From Straminergon stramineum (lineage: Eukaryota; Streptophyta; Bryopsida; Hypnales; Calliergonaceae), in NCBI GenBank assembly GCA_963920665.1, contig OY987272.1, positions 315,001 through 379,000 of the forward strand: a stretch of 64,000 bases of DNA, given 5' to 3'. The position numbers and the translations under genes are program-made. Positions 21,711 to 34,420 of the stretch are shown piece by piece; the stretch's first letter is position 1, and every line of letters begins with the position of its first letter. The notes beneath the pieces were generated by a model. That model was given only the letters and a program-made list of their open reading frames with translations. It was not told the origin of the DNA and did not search any database.

Positions 21711-24700
21711 AACATTTGAACACGGGGTTTTTGCTAGTTCCACTTCCAAACATTACAACATTTAGGGAACTTATGTTTATTGTGGAATTTTCATATATAT
21801 ATGTAGAAAAAAATAAAATCTTTGATGGTTGCAAAAAGTCAACCCCCAATAACAAATGAAAAAAGCATGACCAAAAATTTAGAAATTAGAAAAATGAAAT
21901 AACTTCTAAAAAATGAAAAATATAGAAAAGAAAAGTGATAGTGTGTGACATAATACCATCTTCAAATGCAATATCAATGAATTTGAATTACAAGAATGTT
22001 GGGTAGAATTGTGAAATTGAAGTTAATTTTGAATAACATTATGTAAGTTAATCGCTAAATAGTTTTGTATACTAGGTTTTAATATATTTTGTAGAATAGA
22101 CATCTTTCAATTCAATGCAAATATTCTATTCACATCATTCAAAAGCATTCCTGAATTAAAATTCACAAGAGTAATACACCCCCGCCCCCAAAATGAAGCC
22201 TTCCCTTCAGTTTTTTTGAATTTGATATAATTTGAATAAGAACCCAAAACTTTTTATCACTCTTATCTAGAAGTTAACAATCATAACCATACAAAGTCAA
22301 ACTAGACATGTTGTACTACCTATGGAAAAATGAAGCAAAAGAAGAGCATTCATGCATTGGTATTGTATGATCATGAGGGTGTTCAAAGTTTTGTACAAAT
22401 CATTAGTAGTCTTTCAATCATTCTTCTTATTCTATGCCAAATCCAAAATGGTTGTCCCCAATGAAAAATATGTGCTTCAAGAAATCCCTCAGTTTCTTCA
22501 TGTACATTCCATTTCTTGTGAAAAAGATTTTTTGTTTTTGTTTTCCTTCCAAGATGTAGTGTAGTTCACACTCATTGATAAAAGCTCTCAAAAATAGAAA
22601 ATTAAAGTTTACAACAAATAAGGTAGCTCTAAATCTTGAATTAGAGAATCATAATCATTTATCATCCAAATCGAATGTCCAATGTTGAACCCAAACTTCA
22701 AGAAGACACCTAAAAATACTAATGAAAGCATTGAGTAATTGAGAAATCTTTTAACTTCAAAGTTTAGTCTACACTAGAAATTGGTGCCTTCTTCATTTAG
22801 GGTTGAAATGTCATTGAAATAATAGTAGAAGGTGAACACCTACTCCTATAGTTTCATTATAAGACTCACACTGTCAAAATAATTTTAGATTTACAAAATT
22901 ATGAAATTGGAATGAATCTCAATTTATGAAAGAAAAATTCCCTCTTACAATTCTAAGGTCACACCATAATTGTTGGTGAACATGCAAAGAAGAATGAGTG
23001 CGAGACATTTGGAACCTAGCTATAACACAAGGAATGCAATGTCTTTTAATCTATTTGCAATCCAATTATTTAGAACCCTTCAATTTAGAATGGATTACTA
23101 CAACACACAATGGAAGCTAATGCTAAATGCCTAAATCCTTGTCTTATTTTCAATATTTCTTATTTTTTGCAAGAAAATTAAGGAAATACCTTAAGCGGGA
23201 CAACCATTTCATTTGCAACGCAATTGGAAAATGATTTTTTAGAAAGTGACAACGAAATATGTTGTAATCAAAAGTATATGAGAGCATGGAAACACATATT
23301 TAAGGAAATTATATATGCTAGAATGCATTGGACTAATTTTTTTAGAAGTTGTTAATTAATACAATTTGTACTATATTGGAAATACAATGGAATATGAAAT
23401 TATTCACAACTTTTCCATTCATCTATGCAAGGTTTTTAGGAAAAGATGATAAGGAGTTGTCCCTTCTTTGTGTTTTTTTATATGTGGATAGCGTTCTACC
23501 TAAGCCCATGGTAACTTTCAATAACCTATCCATAGTCAAATGAAACCCCCTTGCCAACATGGTAGGTCCACAATTTCTTAGACATTGTAGAAAATGCACC
23601 TCTATTTTTTTCACTATCTAGCAAAACCTTCCCATCACATACGACATGAACTTGTTGTGCTTGTGACATCTTCACTTTTTCTAAAACATCTAATTGAATT
23701 TTGCTTCCCATGGCAAAAATTGCATCTTCATGCTTCTATTTTTAAAAACATACTTGTTCGATGCTAACGTCAAATAAACGGGGAGTTCTTATAGTGAGTA
23801 TAGTGCTATGTTCGTTGCATCCAAAAGGCGCAATGCTTCAATTGCCCGCCTAAATATTCACCACCAAACAATCAAGGTTTCAAAATAGGCAAATTATGAG
23901 AGAGAAGGCATGATCTTTCTTGAACTCAGCCATTGAAGCACCCCACTCTCAAAAGTAATTGGCGAACTTCACTAACCACTCTTGCCAATACTTGGCAAAA
24001 TTAAGAGCATGGTGTTGCAAGGACATGGCAAAATTATAGAACCCTTGGTTGATGCAGGTGGCAATTAAGATGTGTGGGAGGAAGACACAATGGTGACAAA
24101 AAATTATGAGCAAAAGTTTATGAGAGATGAAGTGGAAGAGATGGGGCGATAATACCACGATAGAGGCCACCCAACCCTAATCCAACTAGTGACACGGCCA
24201 TGCAAGGATGAGGGGAGGGGCACCGACTTGACTCTAGGGTATCCCGTCCAACAATTGCCATGCCGATAAGACCCCCTTATTCATAAAAACATTTATATTG
24301 TGATTTCACTAAGTGGTAATTTGTGGTGCAAACTAGCACTACAGTGGCAAAAATAAAAGGCCTGGTGCAAAGAAAGTCTTGTAAGACTAGCCTATTTGAT
24401 CTAGCTTTGGCCAATGGTCAAGTGTTGAGCTTCGGTCAATTAGAGTAATTTGCCAAAATTGTATGTGTCAAAGAGGTATTTAGAGTGAAGACTTCATTTT
24501 CTAAGCAATGAACTAGCTATAACATTCCTCAAGTCAACACATATTGAATTCATCTACCATATTGAGATTGATTTTTTTTGTAAAGTACACAAAAAGTTCC
24601 CACCAAATTGCATTGGCAAATTCCTAGTTTCCATCTTCATCTAACATTTGGTTGGCTCAATGGCTCCCCACTAAGATCTTCTTTTTTGTGCACTAGAGAT

Positions 24701-25628
24701 CCTACACACCATCTTTTTTTTCCTTTTTTTTCATTACACCATGGGATATTTGATGCAAGGTTCTAAATAAATCAAGGAAATTTTCCAAAAGCTATAATTT
24801 TCAATTAATTCCATTGATGGTTTGACTAATATGGTGACGCTACATGCATTCTTTGTGGATGCATTATTTGAATTCAAAAATATTTGGAGCTCTAAACTTC
24901 CATTTGTATTAAAAAATTTAAATACATTGGGCAATTGAATTTCGAAATGTTCTTTAGTAAATGGAACTTGTTTTTTGTCATATATTTTTTCCACTTAATA
25001 TAACCTCTTTTGATCTTGAATGAATGGAAGTTGAGGGAGAAAAATACAAGAGATTTGTTATTACATACAAATGCAATACGTGTCCATGATGTAAGAGTGA
25101 GATGTTTGAAGAGGTATATGACTCTACATGTAGGTAGGTGAAATTTTTGAACTCTTTATATTTGTACAAATTGCAAGTTTTTTTGTTTGCATCTTTGCTT
25201 TATTTGCCTTTATATTTGTCACAAAATGTATGTGGATATTTCACCCTAAAAAGATGGCAAACCCTAAAGGACTAAAATATTTTTGATAAATTAATCATTA
25301 ATTATCAAGAATTTTCTATTAAAAATATTATAATTATTCTATTTTTTTATTTTTTAATTGAAATTCTAGTAGAAAAAAAGTGCATTTGTTGGAAGTTTGT
25401 TTCAAATTTGGTATTTTTTTATCCCTTAGTTGTCGGCTTGTTGCAAAGGCAGCTCCAATGTTACATGCAGTTTGGATGTAAAGTGAGCACGCTTTGTAGT
25501 AGCAAACATGGGTCCTTGTCATCATTAGATTTCTAAGCAAGACTTCATCCTATTGCAAGTAGTGAAGTAGATGATGGCAGGGAATTACGAACCTTGAAGA
25601 GTACACTCCCTTTTGATATTTGCAAGCA
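21711..25628. other. AT-rich intergenic DNA, no gene recognised
   Basis: I see no known protein, RNA gene or paired ends. From 23470 to 24270 base composition is somewhat more mixed. A 61-codon minus-strand frame (23711-23526, starting MGSKIQLDVLEKVKMSQAQQ) looks more protein-like than its neighbours. It has no recognisable domain and may be a mobile-element remnant. An unpaired 'aaaccctaaagga' near 25259 resembles a TTAA-element end but lacks the TTAA. Confidence 0.35.
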
Positions 25629-25632
25629 TTAA

Positions 25633-26546
25633 CCCCTAAAGGACCATTTGTCCTCTTAGGGGACGATTTGGATCTAGGTAGCTTCCTATGACCTCAATTT
25701 TTAGTGAAAATTTTGGAATTTTTTTAAAAATATGCAATTTTGCAAGAGCTTTGTAGATATAAATTTTTTATTTCAATTGATGCATGGGAGAAAAAGTTAT
25801 GGAACAATAAGCCAAAAATGGAGGTTGGTGGGCAGCACAAAAAAATCACAAAAAAGTCAAAATAATTAAGAAAAAATTCCTAAAATATTATTTTTCTCTC
25901 TACATTTGACACATGGATTCAATTATTTGGACTAGTGATGAGAAATTTATAGACAACCTTAGTTTGGGAGGCAATCCAAGCATCTTTTTGAAAAAATAAC
26001 TTATAGGATTCATTCTTTAATACAATTTTCACAATTTTCTATAAAAAAATTGTAAGAGAAGGTTATGTTTTCTTACTAGAACAATCTCACTATTGGGATT
26101 ATTGTATTTCAATTTGATCTTAAAGCTATTGACAATTTAGTTTTTCCTTCAATCTTGAATCTACTTCTATTGAACAATTTTTTAATGAGTAAAAATCAAG
26201 TGTGTTTTTCTTGAATTATTTTTTGGATTCTCAATTCAATTATTCAACATAAATATTTAGAAAATCAAAATCAATAATACAAAAATTTAAATTAAGAAGA
26301 TTCAAAGCCAAAACATTTAGTCAAGCAAGTTGTAAAAAAACTTGTTTTCTTCACTTTGGATGTAAATATCTTGTAATTTATGTAGTCAAAGTTTCTAAAA
26401 TTTCTTCCATACATTCTTATACTAGTCTCGTATAAGATCTTATGGTTGGATATGCATAAAAAAAATTTAAGTGTTTTGCTCTTGGCAATAGAAGTGGCAA
26501 TTTTGAGTGTGTTTTGATGGAGAAAAGGCCTTGGTCCTTTAGAGGG
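25633..26546 (+). mobile_element. TTAA-flanked non-autonomous element, group A copy 3 (914 bp)
   Basis: TTAA (25629-25632), then CCCCTAAAGGACCATTTGTC. The right end is TTGGTCCTTTAGAGGG, followed by TCAA (a one-base change from TTAA). The subterminal palindrome (GTCCTCTTAGGGGAC) and interior are collinear with 3086-4010. The length is within 11 bp of that copy, so about 0.92 kb is probably the original size. Non-coding. Confidence 0.8.
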
Positions 26547-26549
26547 TCA

Positions 26550-29500
26550 ATGTAGAGAGTACAATGTAGTAGGTGTAGATATTGAAGGTTGTGTTAGTTT
26601 TGTGCATCATGCTAAGCTTTCTTAATAAAGATCAATAATTTTGGACGTGGAATTGATCATTTTGCAGCTTCAACTTAAAGTAGTTTGTTCATCAAATCTC
26701 TACCTACAAATACTTAATTCTTGCTTGTAGATGCATCGCCATGTACACATTCTACGTATAAAATTAAATATAACATAATTATATTGCAAAGACAAAATGT
26801 TGTTTGTATTTTATATAAAATCGCATATGGTCTTATTACATCCATTTCAATATGAGATTCCAAGAAAAATTGCACTTAATTGCAATGATTAATTGTTAAA
26901 AAAATCTTATTTAATTAAAGTTCAATTTGAAAGAAATCCTAATTACAAAAATTAGGCCCATTTTCAAATATTTGGTATTTCTCTTTCCAAATAACAATGT
27001 AAAAAAGGAGATAAATATATCCAAGTATACAATTTAGTGCCTGGAAGAACACACTTGGATAAATAGTTTATCATGGCCAATTTGAATGCTACCTTGCATC
27101 TTAAGGTTTACCCTACAATATGAGCATGTGGCTACATGTATGCAACTACTACTACTACTACTAAGTAAGTAATTGTAGAACAAAGGATACATGAAGGATA
27201 TTCTTAATTTTCAATTCTTAAAATGAGATGATTTTAGTGAAGTACCAATAATCAAAGATGCAAGGAGCAAAGTGCAATTTATTGTTGGACAATACAACAA
27301 ACTCCATTCAATCTATAAAGAGGGAAAAAGTCTTTATTTCATTGTTCAAATATGAATCAAATAAGATATTCTAGAAGGAGCCTCATACAACCAAGGATAA
27401 TGACCAAGTCCATCTAAGAAGCACCAAGCAAACTCTTGAGTTGCACATTGCATTATTCTATATTGGTAATTAAAAGTATTTATAATGCCAAAGAAAAATA
27501 TTTTAGATAAAAAGCAACAACAATGATTTAACAAAGACATTAAGAAAATACACTTATATCAATATAGCATTGCAAGGAATGTCAATGTTGTAGAAAGAAT
27601 CTGTACAATTCTTCAATTGGTATTTGATTTTATTACACTTATTGTTTTGAACTTGAATCTATTATAATTTTATGTGTGAATATTTCATCCTTGATGAGAA
27701 GAAAAAATTACTGCTACATTCTAAAGCTGAATCTTTTATTATAAAATAAGATTTAGAATTCTAAAGTACATCTATAACGAGTTTTATAGTTACAAATCCT
27801 ATATGTTTCATGATCTACCCATAGAAATCACAACAAGAAGTCTTATGACCATTCTACTAGTTTTGTTCCTCCTTCATTACCATAATTATAATAATGTAAA
27901 CATGGGAATATAATTAATCAAACAAAAAATATAGGCCTTATATATTAAAATATTGAGTACATGTATTTAGTCTTGTTGGGATTCTTCTATCATGTCTCTT
28001 CATATCCAAGAGTTGCAACGTTCAATAATGAAAAAACAAACCTTAGAAACTTGGGGACTTTTTTTCATGTTCTATTCCTCCATTATTCAACTTCTACTCA
28101 CTCATTCATTGTTTTTTTCATGTTTATGTTTTTAGTTCTTTATTGCCATCATTTATTTGAGTGATATATAATTGGGTTATTTTGCATTCCTAATTGCTTG
28201 CATTCCCAAACTCTTATTTTGCACATTGTTATTTCAACTTTTTGTTTCATACATTGGTATTTTTATTGAAATCCGAGATGGATTTGAATTCAAATGCAAA
28301 CAACTAGAATGATTTAGGTATAAATGTATGACTTTTTTGGTCTTATTTGAATAATCTTTCTTACAATATTCAACTTATAATAGTTGATTCAAATCATAAA
28401 ATGGCAATATAACAAATAATATGGACGAACAACAAACAAATTAGAATTAAAGTTTTTGAGTTATTGTGCTATGTTCAATTGTTTGGTTTAGTTTGTATAC
28501 TTAACTTTGAATACTCTAAAAGATGAAGATTTCAAATTAAGAGTCATGGAAACTTCAAATGCTAGCGCTCATGTAAAGATGATTTGTATGGAAATACTAC
28601 TAATAGACAAAGTAGAAGGAAGACTAAAATTGGCTTGCAACATGTAATCGATTTCAATTTGAATTAATTTCAATGTGTAGAAGCAACATTTTCTTCTCAA
28701 ATACTCAAATATCGTACTTCATATTCAATAATGTTATATTAATATTCAAAGTCTTTTTAAAAAAAATTCAACACCATAGTTTTCTTTCAAGCTTTAATTT
28801 TTTGAGAAATCAATTATAGCATACATATGACCCAAGTACCAATAACATCCTTGGATAGGTTCAAGGTCATTAAATAATCATGACACTAATTAATGCAACT
28901 AAGCATCGTAAGTCAACGACTTAAGTTTGCCTTAAATAACTTTAAGGCATCTTAGGACAAGTAGTAAACTAATGTGAGGTAATAAGTTAGGTATCATTGT
29001 AGCTATACAAAAGAAAGGTAGTTTCGGAGGGCTATCCTCAATTCTAATCTGATAAGATACTCCATAATATCCCAAAAATAACTATATAGATGCATAATTA
29101 ATGAAAAACCTTTTCGATGAAACATTTATTTTCAATTAATATTTTAGGACCTTAATGAATATATGATAGTAAAAAAGCTAAAAACACATTCAAGGTATAT
29201 TCAAAAATCAAATTAGTAGAAACTACATGATCAATTTGCATGATGGATGAGGTAATGTAATAAGAGAATTGTAATAAAACATATATATTTATCAATGCAT
29301 GAGGAATAATAGGTGATTGTAAGTACCAATGATTCACACATGCAAGTGAATGTTTACACCAATCAATTAATCATATATGGATAAGGGCATGGATATTGAG
29401 GTAAACTTAATGGACCAAAAAATTACTATTATTACCATCCTATGAAGAATATTCAATGAATTTTGTTGGCCTATAGATTGAGTAATTTGTTCAACTAACC

Positions 29501-29776
29501 CTAAATTATTTATTTTAGTAAGTACATTGATTCATAATCCCCAAATCTAGAAATGCTATACTACAAAATAAGAATTTTCCTCATAAAATTTGATGAAACC
29601 ATAACAAATGAAATTCAAATTCAATCCAAAGACAATTCTTTTATTTGGGATCTAATTTTAGTAATGAGATTTTAAGAGTGGTACAAGTAGTAAAAGAGAG
29701 CTTTTATAAGAGTTGGAGTGATATTTCATTTTAGAATTCATCTTAGAACATGTCAAAGAGAATATAATCAAAATTA
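26550..29776. other. AT-rich intergenic DNA, no gene recognised
   Basis: Nothing beyond a short ACT microsatellite near 27147-27165 and chance frames of 60-67 codons. No repeat ends could be paired. Confidence 0.45.
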
Positions 29777-29778
29777 TA

Positions 29779-29859
29779 CTCCCTCTATTTGGAAATAGTG
29801 TATCCATTCTTAGTGTTGATTGCACTAAGAATGGATACTCTATTTCCAAACAGAGGGAG
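29779..29859. mobile_element. Stowaway MITE (Tc1/mariner type), 81 bp, near-perfect hairpin
   Basis: Begins CTCCCTCTATTTGGAAATAG and ends with its reverse complement, flanked on both sides by TA (29777-29778 and 29860-29861). These ends and the TA duplication are the diagnostic features of the plant Stowaway family. The two 37-base arms differ at only two positions around a 7-base loop. It is far shorter than typical Stowaways and non-coding. A transcript through it would fold into a precursor-like stem. Confidence 0.9.
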
Positions 29860-29864
29860 TAATT

Positions 29865-31330
29865 ATTTTGAAAGAATATAGTGTACTTTCAAGTTATAAT
29901 GAATGGATAACGAGATTAATTTGAATGAGGTTTCTAATTTGATTTCATACTACTTATTACAACTCTCTCCATCAAAATTATTCTTGAAATCATTACTTTA
30001 TTACAAGTAACAAACCAAGATTTAAATGACTTTCAAATACAAACATAGAAGCATCAAGAATAAAGGGCGAGAAACGACTGAACTTATATGAAAGAGTACT
30101 ATGGAGCATGAAGGAGTACAATGAAGCATGAAGGAGCACAGAGGAGAACAAGGGAGCACAAAAGAAGACAAGGGAGCACAAAGAAACAAGGAGCATTTGC
30201 ATACCACAATACAATAAATAACATCAAAGGATTTCCAAAAGGGCAAGGACTACTAATAGAATTCATCAAACATAGCACAATGGATGATTAAAGAATTCAC
30301 TCTATGTAATATTAATGACATCAATATAGTCAAAATAGGTTTGAACATTTTTCATTATTTGAATACAAAACATCGTTTAGTACAACAATTTCTTGAAAAG
30401 CCCAATACTTAATAATTTCTATATAAATGTAATATATATACTACCTTGCTTGCATGTCTCCAACCATCAACCATTTATTTCAAACATTTGCCTCTTGAAT
30501 GGAAATTCAATAGAATTGTCATACTCATTAGGCAAATATGCAACAATGCAACGATGGTTGTTTAATGTCTTTCTTACTATTATTGATTGTGTTATAACCA
30601 TTAAAATATTGTTTATACAATGATTGACTTTGTATTGGGTAAATTGATTATTAAAGATTCAAATAGGTCATCATTATATATTTGGAAAATATCCATTTTT
30701 TACTATCATCCATAGAAATAAATCAACACACCATGTTATCATTCTCAAATTTGAACTTTTTGTTTCCTACTCAATAGAAAAACAAAAATGGTAAGAAATT
30801 TGGTTCCACCCTTTTTTTGTAAAGTGAATTATTAAAATTGAAATTAAATATATGAATATGGCATAAATTTTGCATTTTCAAAGAAAAATTTTAAAACATA
30901 TAATTTTTAATTATTATCATTATAAGGAGATGAAATAAGATTTATACATTTGCTAAATATAGTGGAACAATTTCCATATCGGGATTAAATGGAATAATAT
31001 CATTTTTATTTATTTCTATACTTTTGCTACCTCAAGCACTTTGCAACATAAAGTAAACTTGCATATTTTTCAATTATTTTGTAGAAATCAACTATATTGT
31101 CTTTTCACTTGAGGGAATTGAAAATTTTTTTGAGGGACAAATTTGGCATCCTTGAAGTTCAATTGATTTTTGTAACAAAGGCTTGGACCACTTTGGAAAA
31201 AAAACTAGGGTTAAGCTACTCTCCGCACTACTAAGGACACCCAAATGAAGGATTTTGGGTCCTATTTTTTTATTGTAGTATTGCAAGGTGATTTAAAGTA
31301 AGTGAGACTCCATATTTGCTTCTAAAATTT
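29865..31330. other. AT-rich intergenic DNA with a degenerate minisatellite
   Basis: From about 30090 to 30195 a purine-rich unit like 'aaggagcacaatgaagcatg' is repeated five to six times with changes in length. The overlapping Cys/Leu/Ser-rich frames on the minus strand (30022-30246) are translations of it. The remainder holds nothing I recognise. Confidence 0.45.
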
Positions 31331-31851
31331 TTCATGAGTGAACCTAACATCATATACACGGTTGCTAGCATGTGAGCCTAGGATCTTGAGCTCATGAGCT
31401 TAGGAACCTAGGCTCCTATGTTATTGGTACGTATATTATAAGTACCTTCCATAGTTACATGATGTTTACATAATAAGTGTCTAATTATACTATTTGTGTC
31501 TATACTTTAATGTTATAAACCTCCCACAACCTATAACTTCAAATTACAAAGAACTCTTAAAACAAACACAAAGTATACTTATTAACAAGAATGCTTCTTC
31601 AAAGAGCTCAAACCACCTAACCATAGAGAGAAATCAATCTCCAAAGAAAGCCTCCTCACCCCCAAGCTCCATCTTATATACTAAAGACTATCAATAAAGA
31701 CTATTAGTCTATAAAATAGTCTTTAAAATGACTATTAATCATTTCATTTCTATCTTTAGCTTTTTATCCTTAGTTCTATCTAGAACCATCCACTAAAATA
31801 AAAGTCTTAGTTGTACTTTTCTAAATCATTTCTTTTCTACATCTTGATCTT

Positions 31852-32038
31852 CTATAGTAGAACCTCTCTAAAGCAATAAGATTGGGACCAATGTGACACA
31901 TTAGATAAGAGAGGTTATTGCATTAAGGAGGGGCATAATCTTTGTATGTAGTTCATATTGTTAAGTCAGGCCTAAAAATAAATGTAGTCTGACAGAACTT
32001 TATTGAATTAGAAAGGATTGAATTAAGGAGGTTCTTTT
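31852..32038. mobile_element. Short inverted-repeat element N, copy 1
   Basis: Starts near 'tagaacctctctaaagcaataa' (22 bases with variants) and ends in the approximate reverse complement 'ttgaattaaggaggttct'. A second copy lies at 57867-58045, sharing 'gacacattaSattagagagg'-type and 'gaggggcat'/'gagggtcat' blocks. Non-coding; superfamily not determined. Confidence 0.5.
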
Positions 32039-32044
32039 GTGCTT

Positions 32045-32270
32045 GGAGTTGTCTAACTCTAAGTTCCAACACACTTGTCTTCCTCTAGAAATTGTCTAAT
32101 TTTAGTACATTAGTCATCCAAGTGGAGTTGTCTAACTCCACTGCATAAACCCATCATTTGGAGATATCTATCTACAAGCACTCTAGTGCCCTTGTCATTC
32201 AACTAGAGTTCTTTAACTCCAGCATACAAATCCATCAGTTGGAGAAATCTAACTCTAGGCAATCTCCCCT
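32045..32270. repeat. Tandem and inverted repeats around GGAGTTGTCTAACTCC
   Basis: A short hairpin motif (TGGAGTTGTCTAACTCCA, stem 7, loop 4) recurs in variant forms about every 50-100 bp. The segment with 'tcatccaagtggagttg' is duplicated as 'tcattcaactagagttc' with a following 'ccatcatttggaga' or 'ccatcagttggaga' block. Non-coding. Confidence 0.45.
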
Positions 32271-32400
32271 CATCCTTTAGTGCACATTTCATCATGGGTT
32301 AGTACATCCATCAATGCATTTATCCATCAAAGACCATGACATGAAGGTCATGATACAATCATAAAAAATTATTTCATCTATCAATGCATTCATCCTCAAA

Positions 32401-33515
32401 CACTAGAAGAAAACAAGGGGTTTTGCAACTACTGTTTGCAACTAGTTTTGTAGTTGCATGAGACATTTTCAACTAGGTGACAATTTAGAGCCCGCAGTTG
32501 CAGTGGACAAGTTGCACTAGTTGCAAAGCAGTTGCAAAATTTTTCAAGGTTGTTTCTCATCCAACAGCCTACTTGGAAGTTTGTTGATGAATGGTTATGA
32601 TGTGGTTGTTGATGTGGAAGTTATTTGTGTGCAACTAGTTTGCAACTAATGTGCAACTAGCGTGTAACTAGTTTGCCATTGGCATGCAACTGGCATGCAA
32701 CTAGTTTCCAACTGACATACAATTAGTTTGAAACTTATTTACAACTTGTCTGTAATTCTTAGATTAGTAGATTCAAAATTTCATATTTATCTTTTTTTAG
32801 CTTGTCAAATCTAAAAATTTCTTAAATTTTCAATATTTCAATATTTTTTGTAGATTTTAGAAATCTAAAAATTATAGAAATCTACTAAGTGTAAAAATCT
32901 ACAACATGTAGAAATATTAAAATTTTGTGATTAAAATTCATTACTCAAGAATGCTATAACTTATAGTTCTTATATGTCTAACCTAATGGTATTTTTGACA
33001 GTTGATATGACACAACTAATAAAAGACTTAATAGTAGTTGCATTTTAGTTGTTTTCTAGTTGTTGTTTAGTTGGTTTCTAGTTACATGCTAGTTGTACTC
33101 TCGTTAAAGTCTAATTATTTTTTAGACAAACTCTAGTCAAATTATAGTTGCAATCTAGTTGTAGTCTAATTGTAGTCTAGTTGTAGTCCAATTGCATTTT
33201 AGTTGCATTCTAGATGCACTAGAGTTGCTTTCTAATTGAATTGCTATCAAATTTAGATTATAAGCAATTGTAGATAGATAGATTGGACTCTACAAAATGT
33301 AAAATTGTCCACATCAACAATTTTGATGAATATTGGATGTAAAATACCTCACATCAATTGTTCTATTACATTCCTGTAACTATAACTACATTTTGCAACT
33401 ACACTGTGACTATGTCAAAGTTGGTGCGAATACAAAGGATTGTAGTTGTAAGGTAGTTGCATAGGATCGTAGTTGCATTTCCATTGGTTGTAGTGAATGT
33501 GTTTTTCTTCTAGTG
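32401..33515. mobile_element. Complete non-autonomous CACTA element (1115 bp)
   Basis: Begins CACTAGAAGAAAACA and ends TGTTTTTCTTCTAGTG, its inverted repeat. It is flanked by a 3-bp duplication AAA (32398-32400 and 33516-33518). CACTA ends, 3-bp duplication and dense subterminal repeats define the CACTA (En/Spm) superfamily. The subterminal motif here is TAGTTG/CAACTA ('ctagttgtagtctaattg', 'tgcaactag'), repeated dozens of times within about 300 bp of each end and oppositely oriented at the two ends. No transposase is present, so it must have moved with enzyme supplied elsewhere. Confidence 0.9.
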
Positions 33516-33545
33516 AAAGGAGTATGATAAGGGTCATGACATTTA

Positions 33546-33765
33546 AGTATCTATGTTATAGGCACCTTCCATGGTTATAGGATATTCATATTATAGGTAC
33601 CTATGTTACAAGCACCTTATATGGTTATAGAATACTTATATTATAAGTATGTCTGTTATAAACACCTTTAATAGTTCTAAAATATCTACTTACACCTAGG
33701 CTCAAGGCTCATACATTTGCATTTTTTAGGTTTGTATGCTAGCATTGTTGACATCATATATTTAT
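33546..33765. repeat. 50-bp tandem repeat beside the CACTA element
   Basis: A unit like 'atgttataggcacctt' plus 'atggttataggata' plus 'attataggtacc' is repeated almost three times at 33546-33700. One further unit sits on the other side of the CACTA element at 31425-31485. The sequences outside these (about 31345-31385 and 33700-33765) are partly inverted copies of each other ('gctagcatgtgagcctagg'-like). An older element may therefore enclose the CACTA insertion. Confidence 0.45.
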
Positions 33766-33769
33766 TAAT

Positions 33770-34420
33770 GGTGAAATTTTCATTTTTGTATAGAGCAAAA
33801 ACTTTACTCGAAGAGGGTTCAAAGTTTGGTTGACTGCTTTTTATAGGAATGAAGAGATTGAATTGTTTTATCTCATTTAAAACATTATAATCTTTGAATC
33901 CGTGATGTCTAATAGACTTTATTTTTTTAACACATTGCCTTATTCACTTAGAATACTATTGTACTTTTGGAAGTGAAAAAATATTTTGGGGATTTTGAAT
34001 AGTAAATTAAAATTGGTAGTTTTGGACTCTTCTACTTTGACTACAAGGGAAATTGTGTCTTATTTGATAGAAAATTGACAAAAGTCTGTCAATTGCTTTG
34101 TTAGTGGGAACTTGTAGATTCAACTAATAATTTGACAAAATTCTCTCAACTATTTTGTCACTTTGCTAAATTTTTTGTCAACTTCTATTCTTTAATATCT
34201 TCTTTTGTTAGTTGTCCCATTGCCGTGCTAGCCTAGCCTAATCAGTGGTTACAAGTGTCCCCATTTTCTGCAAAAGATAGAATATCAAAATTGAAATTGC
34301 TTTAATTTTAAACCTCCATATAATGAGTAAAAATGCATATACAACACAACCAATTGTCATTTCTTCACAACACTTCATGAACTACTTATGTTTGGTACAT
34401 TATAGAAGAGAAAATAATCT
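33770..34420. other. AT-rich intergenic DNA, nothing recognised
   Basis: No repeat ends, RNA gene or credible frame seen between the tandem repeat and the foldback element. Confidence 0.45.

Noticed and set aside
29779..29859. microRNA gene
   Set aside because: The hairpin is fully explained by Stowaway termini and TA duplication. Without small-RNA data a miRNA call is unsupported.
30022..30246. Cys/Leu/Ser-rich small protein genes on the minus strand
   Set aside because: Translations of a degenerate purine-rich minisatellite in two frames.
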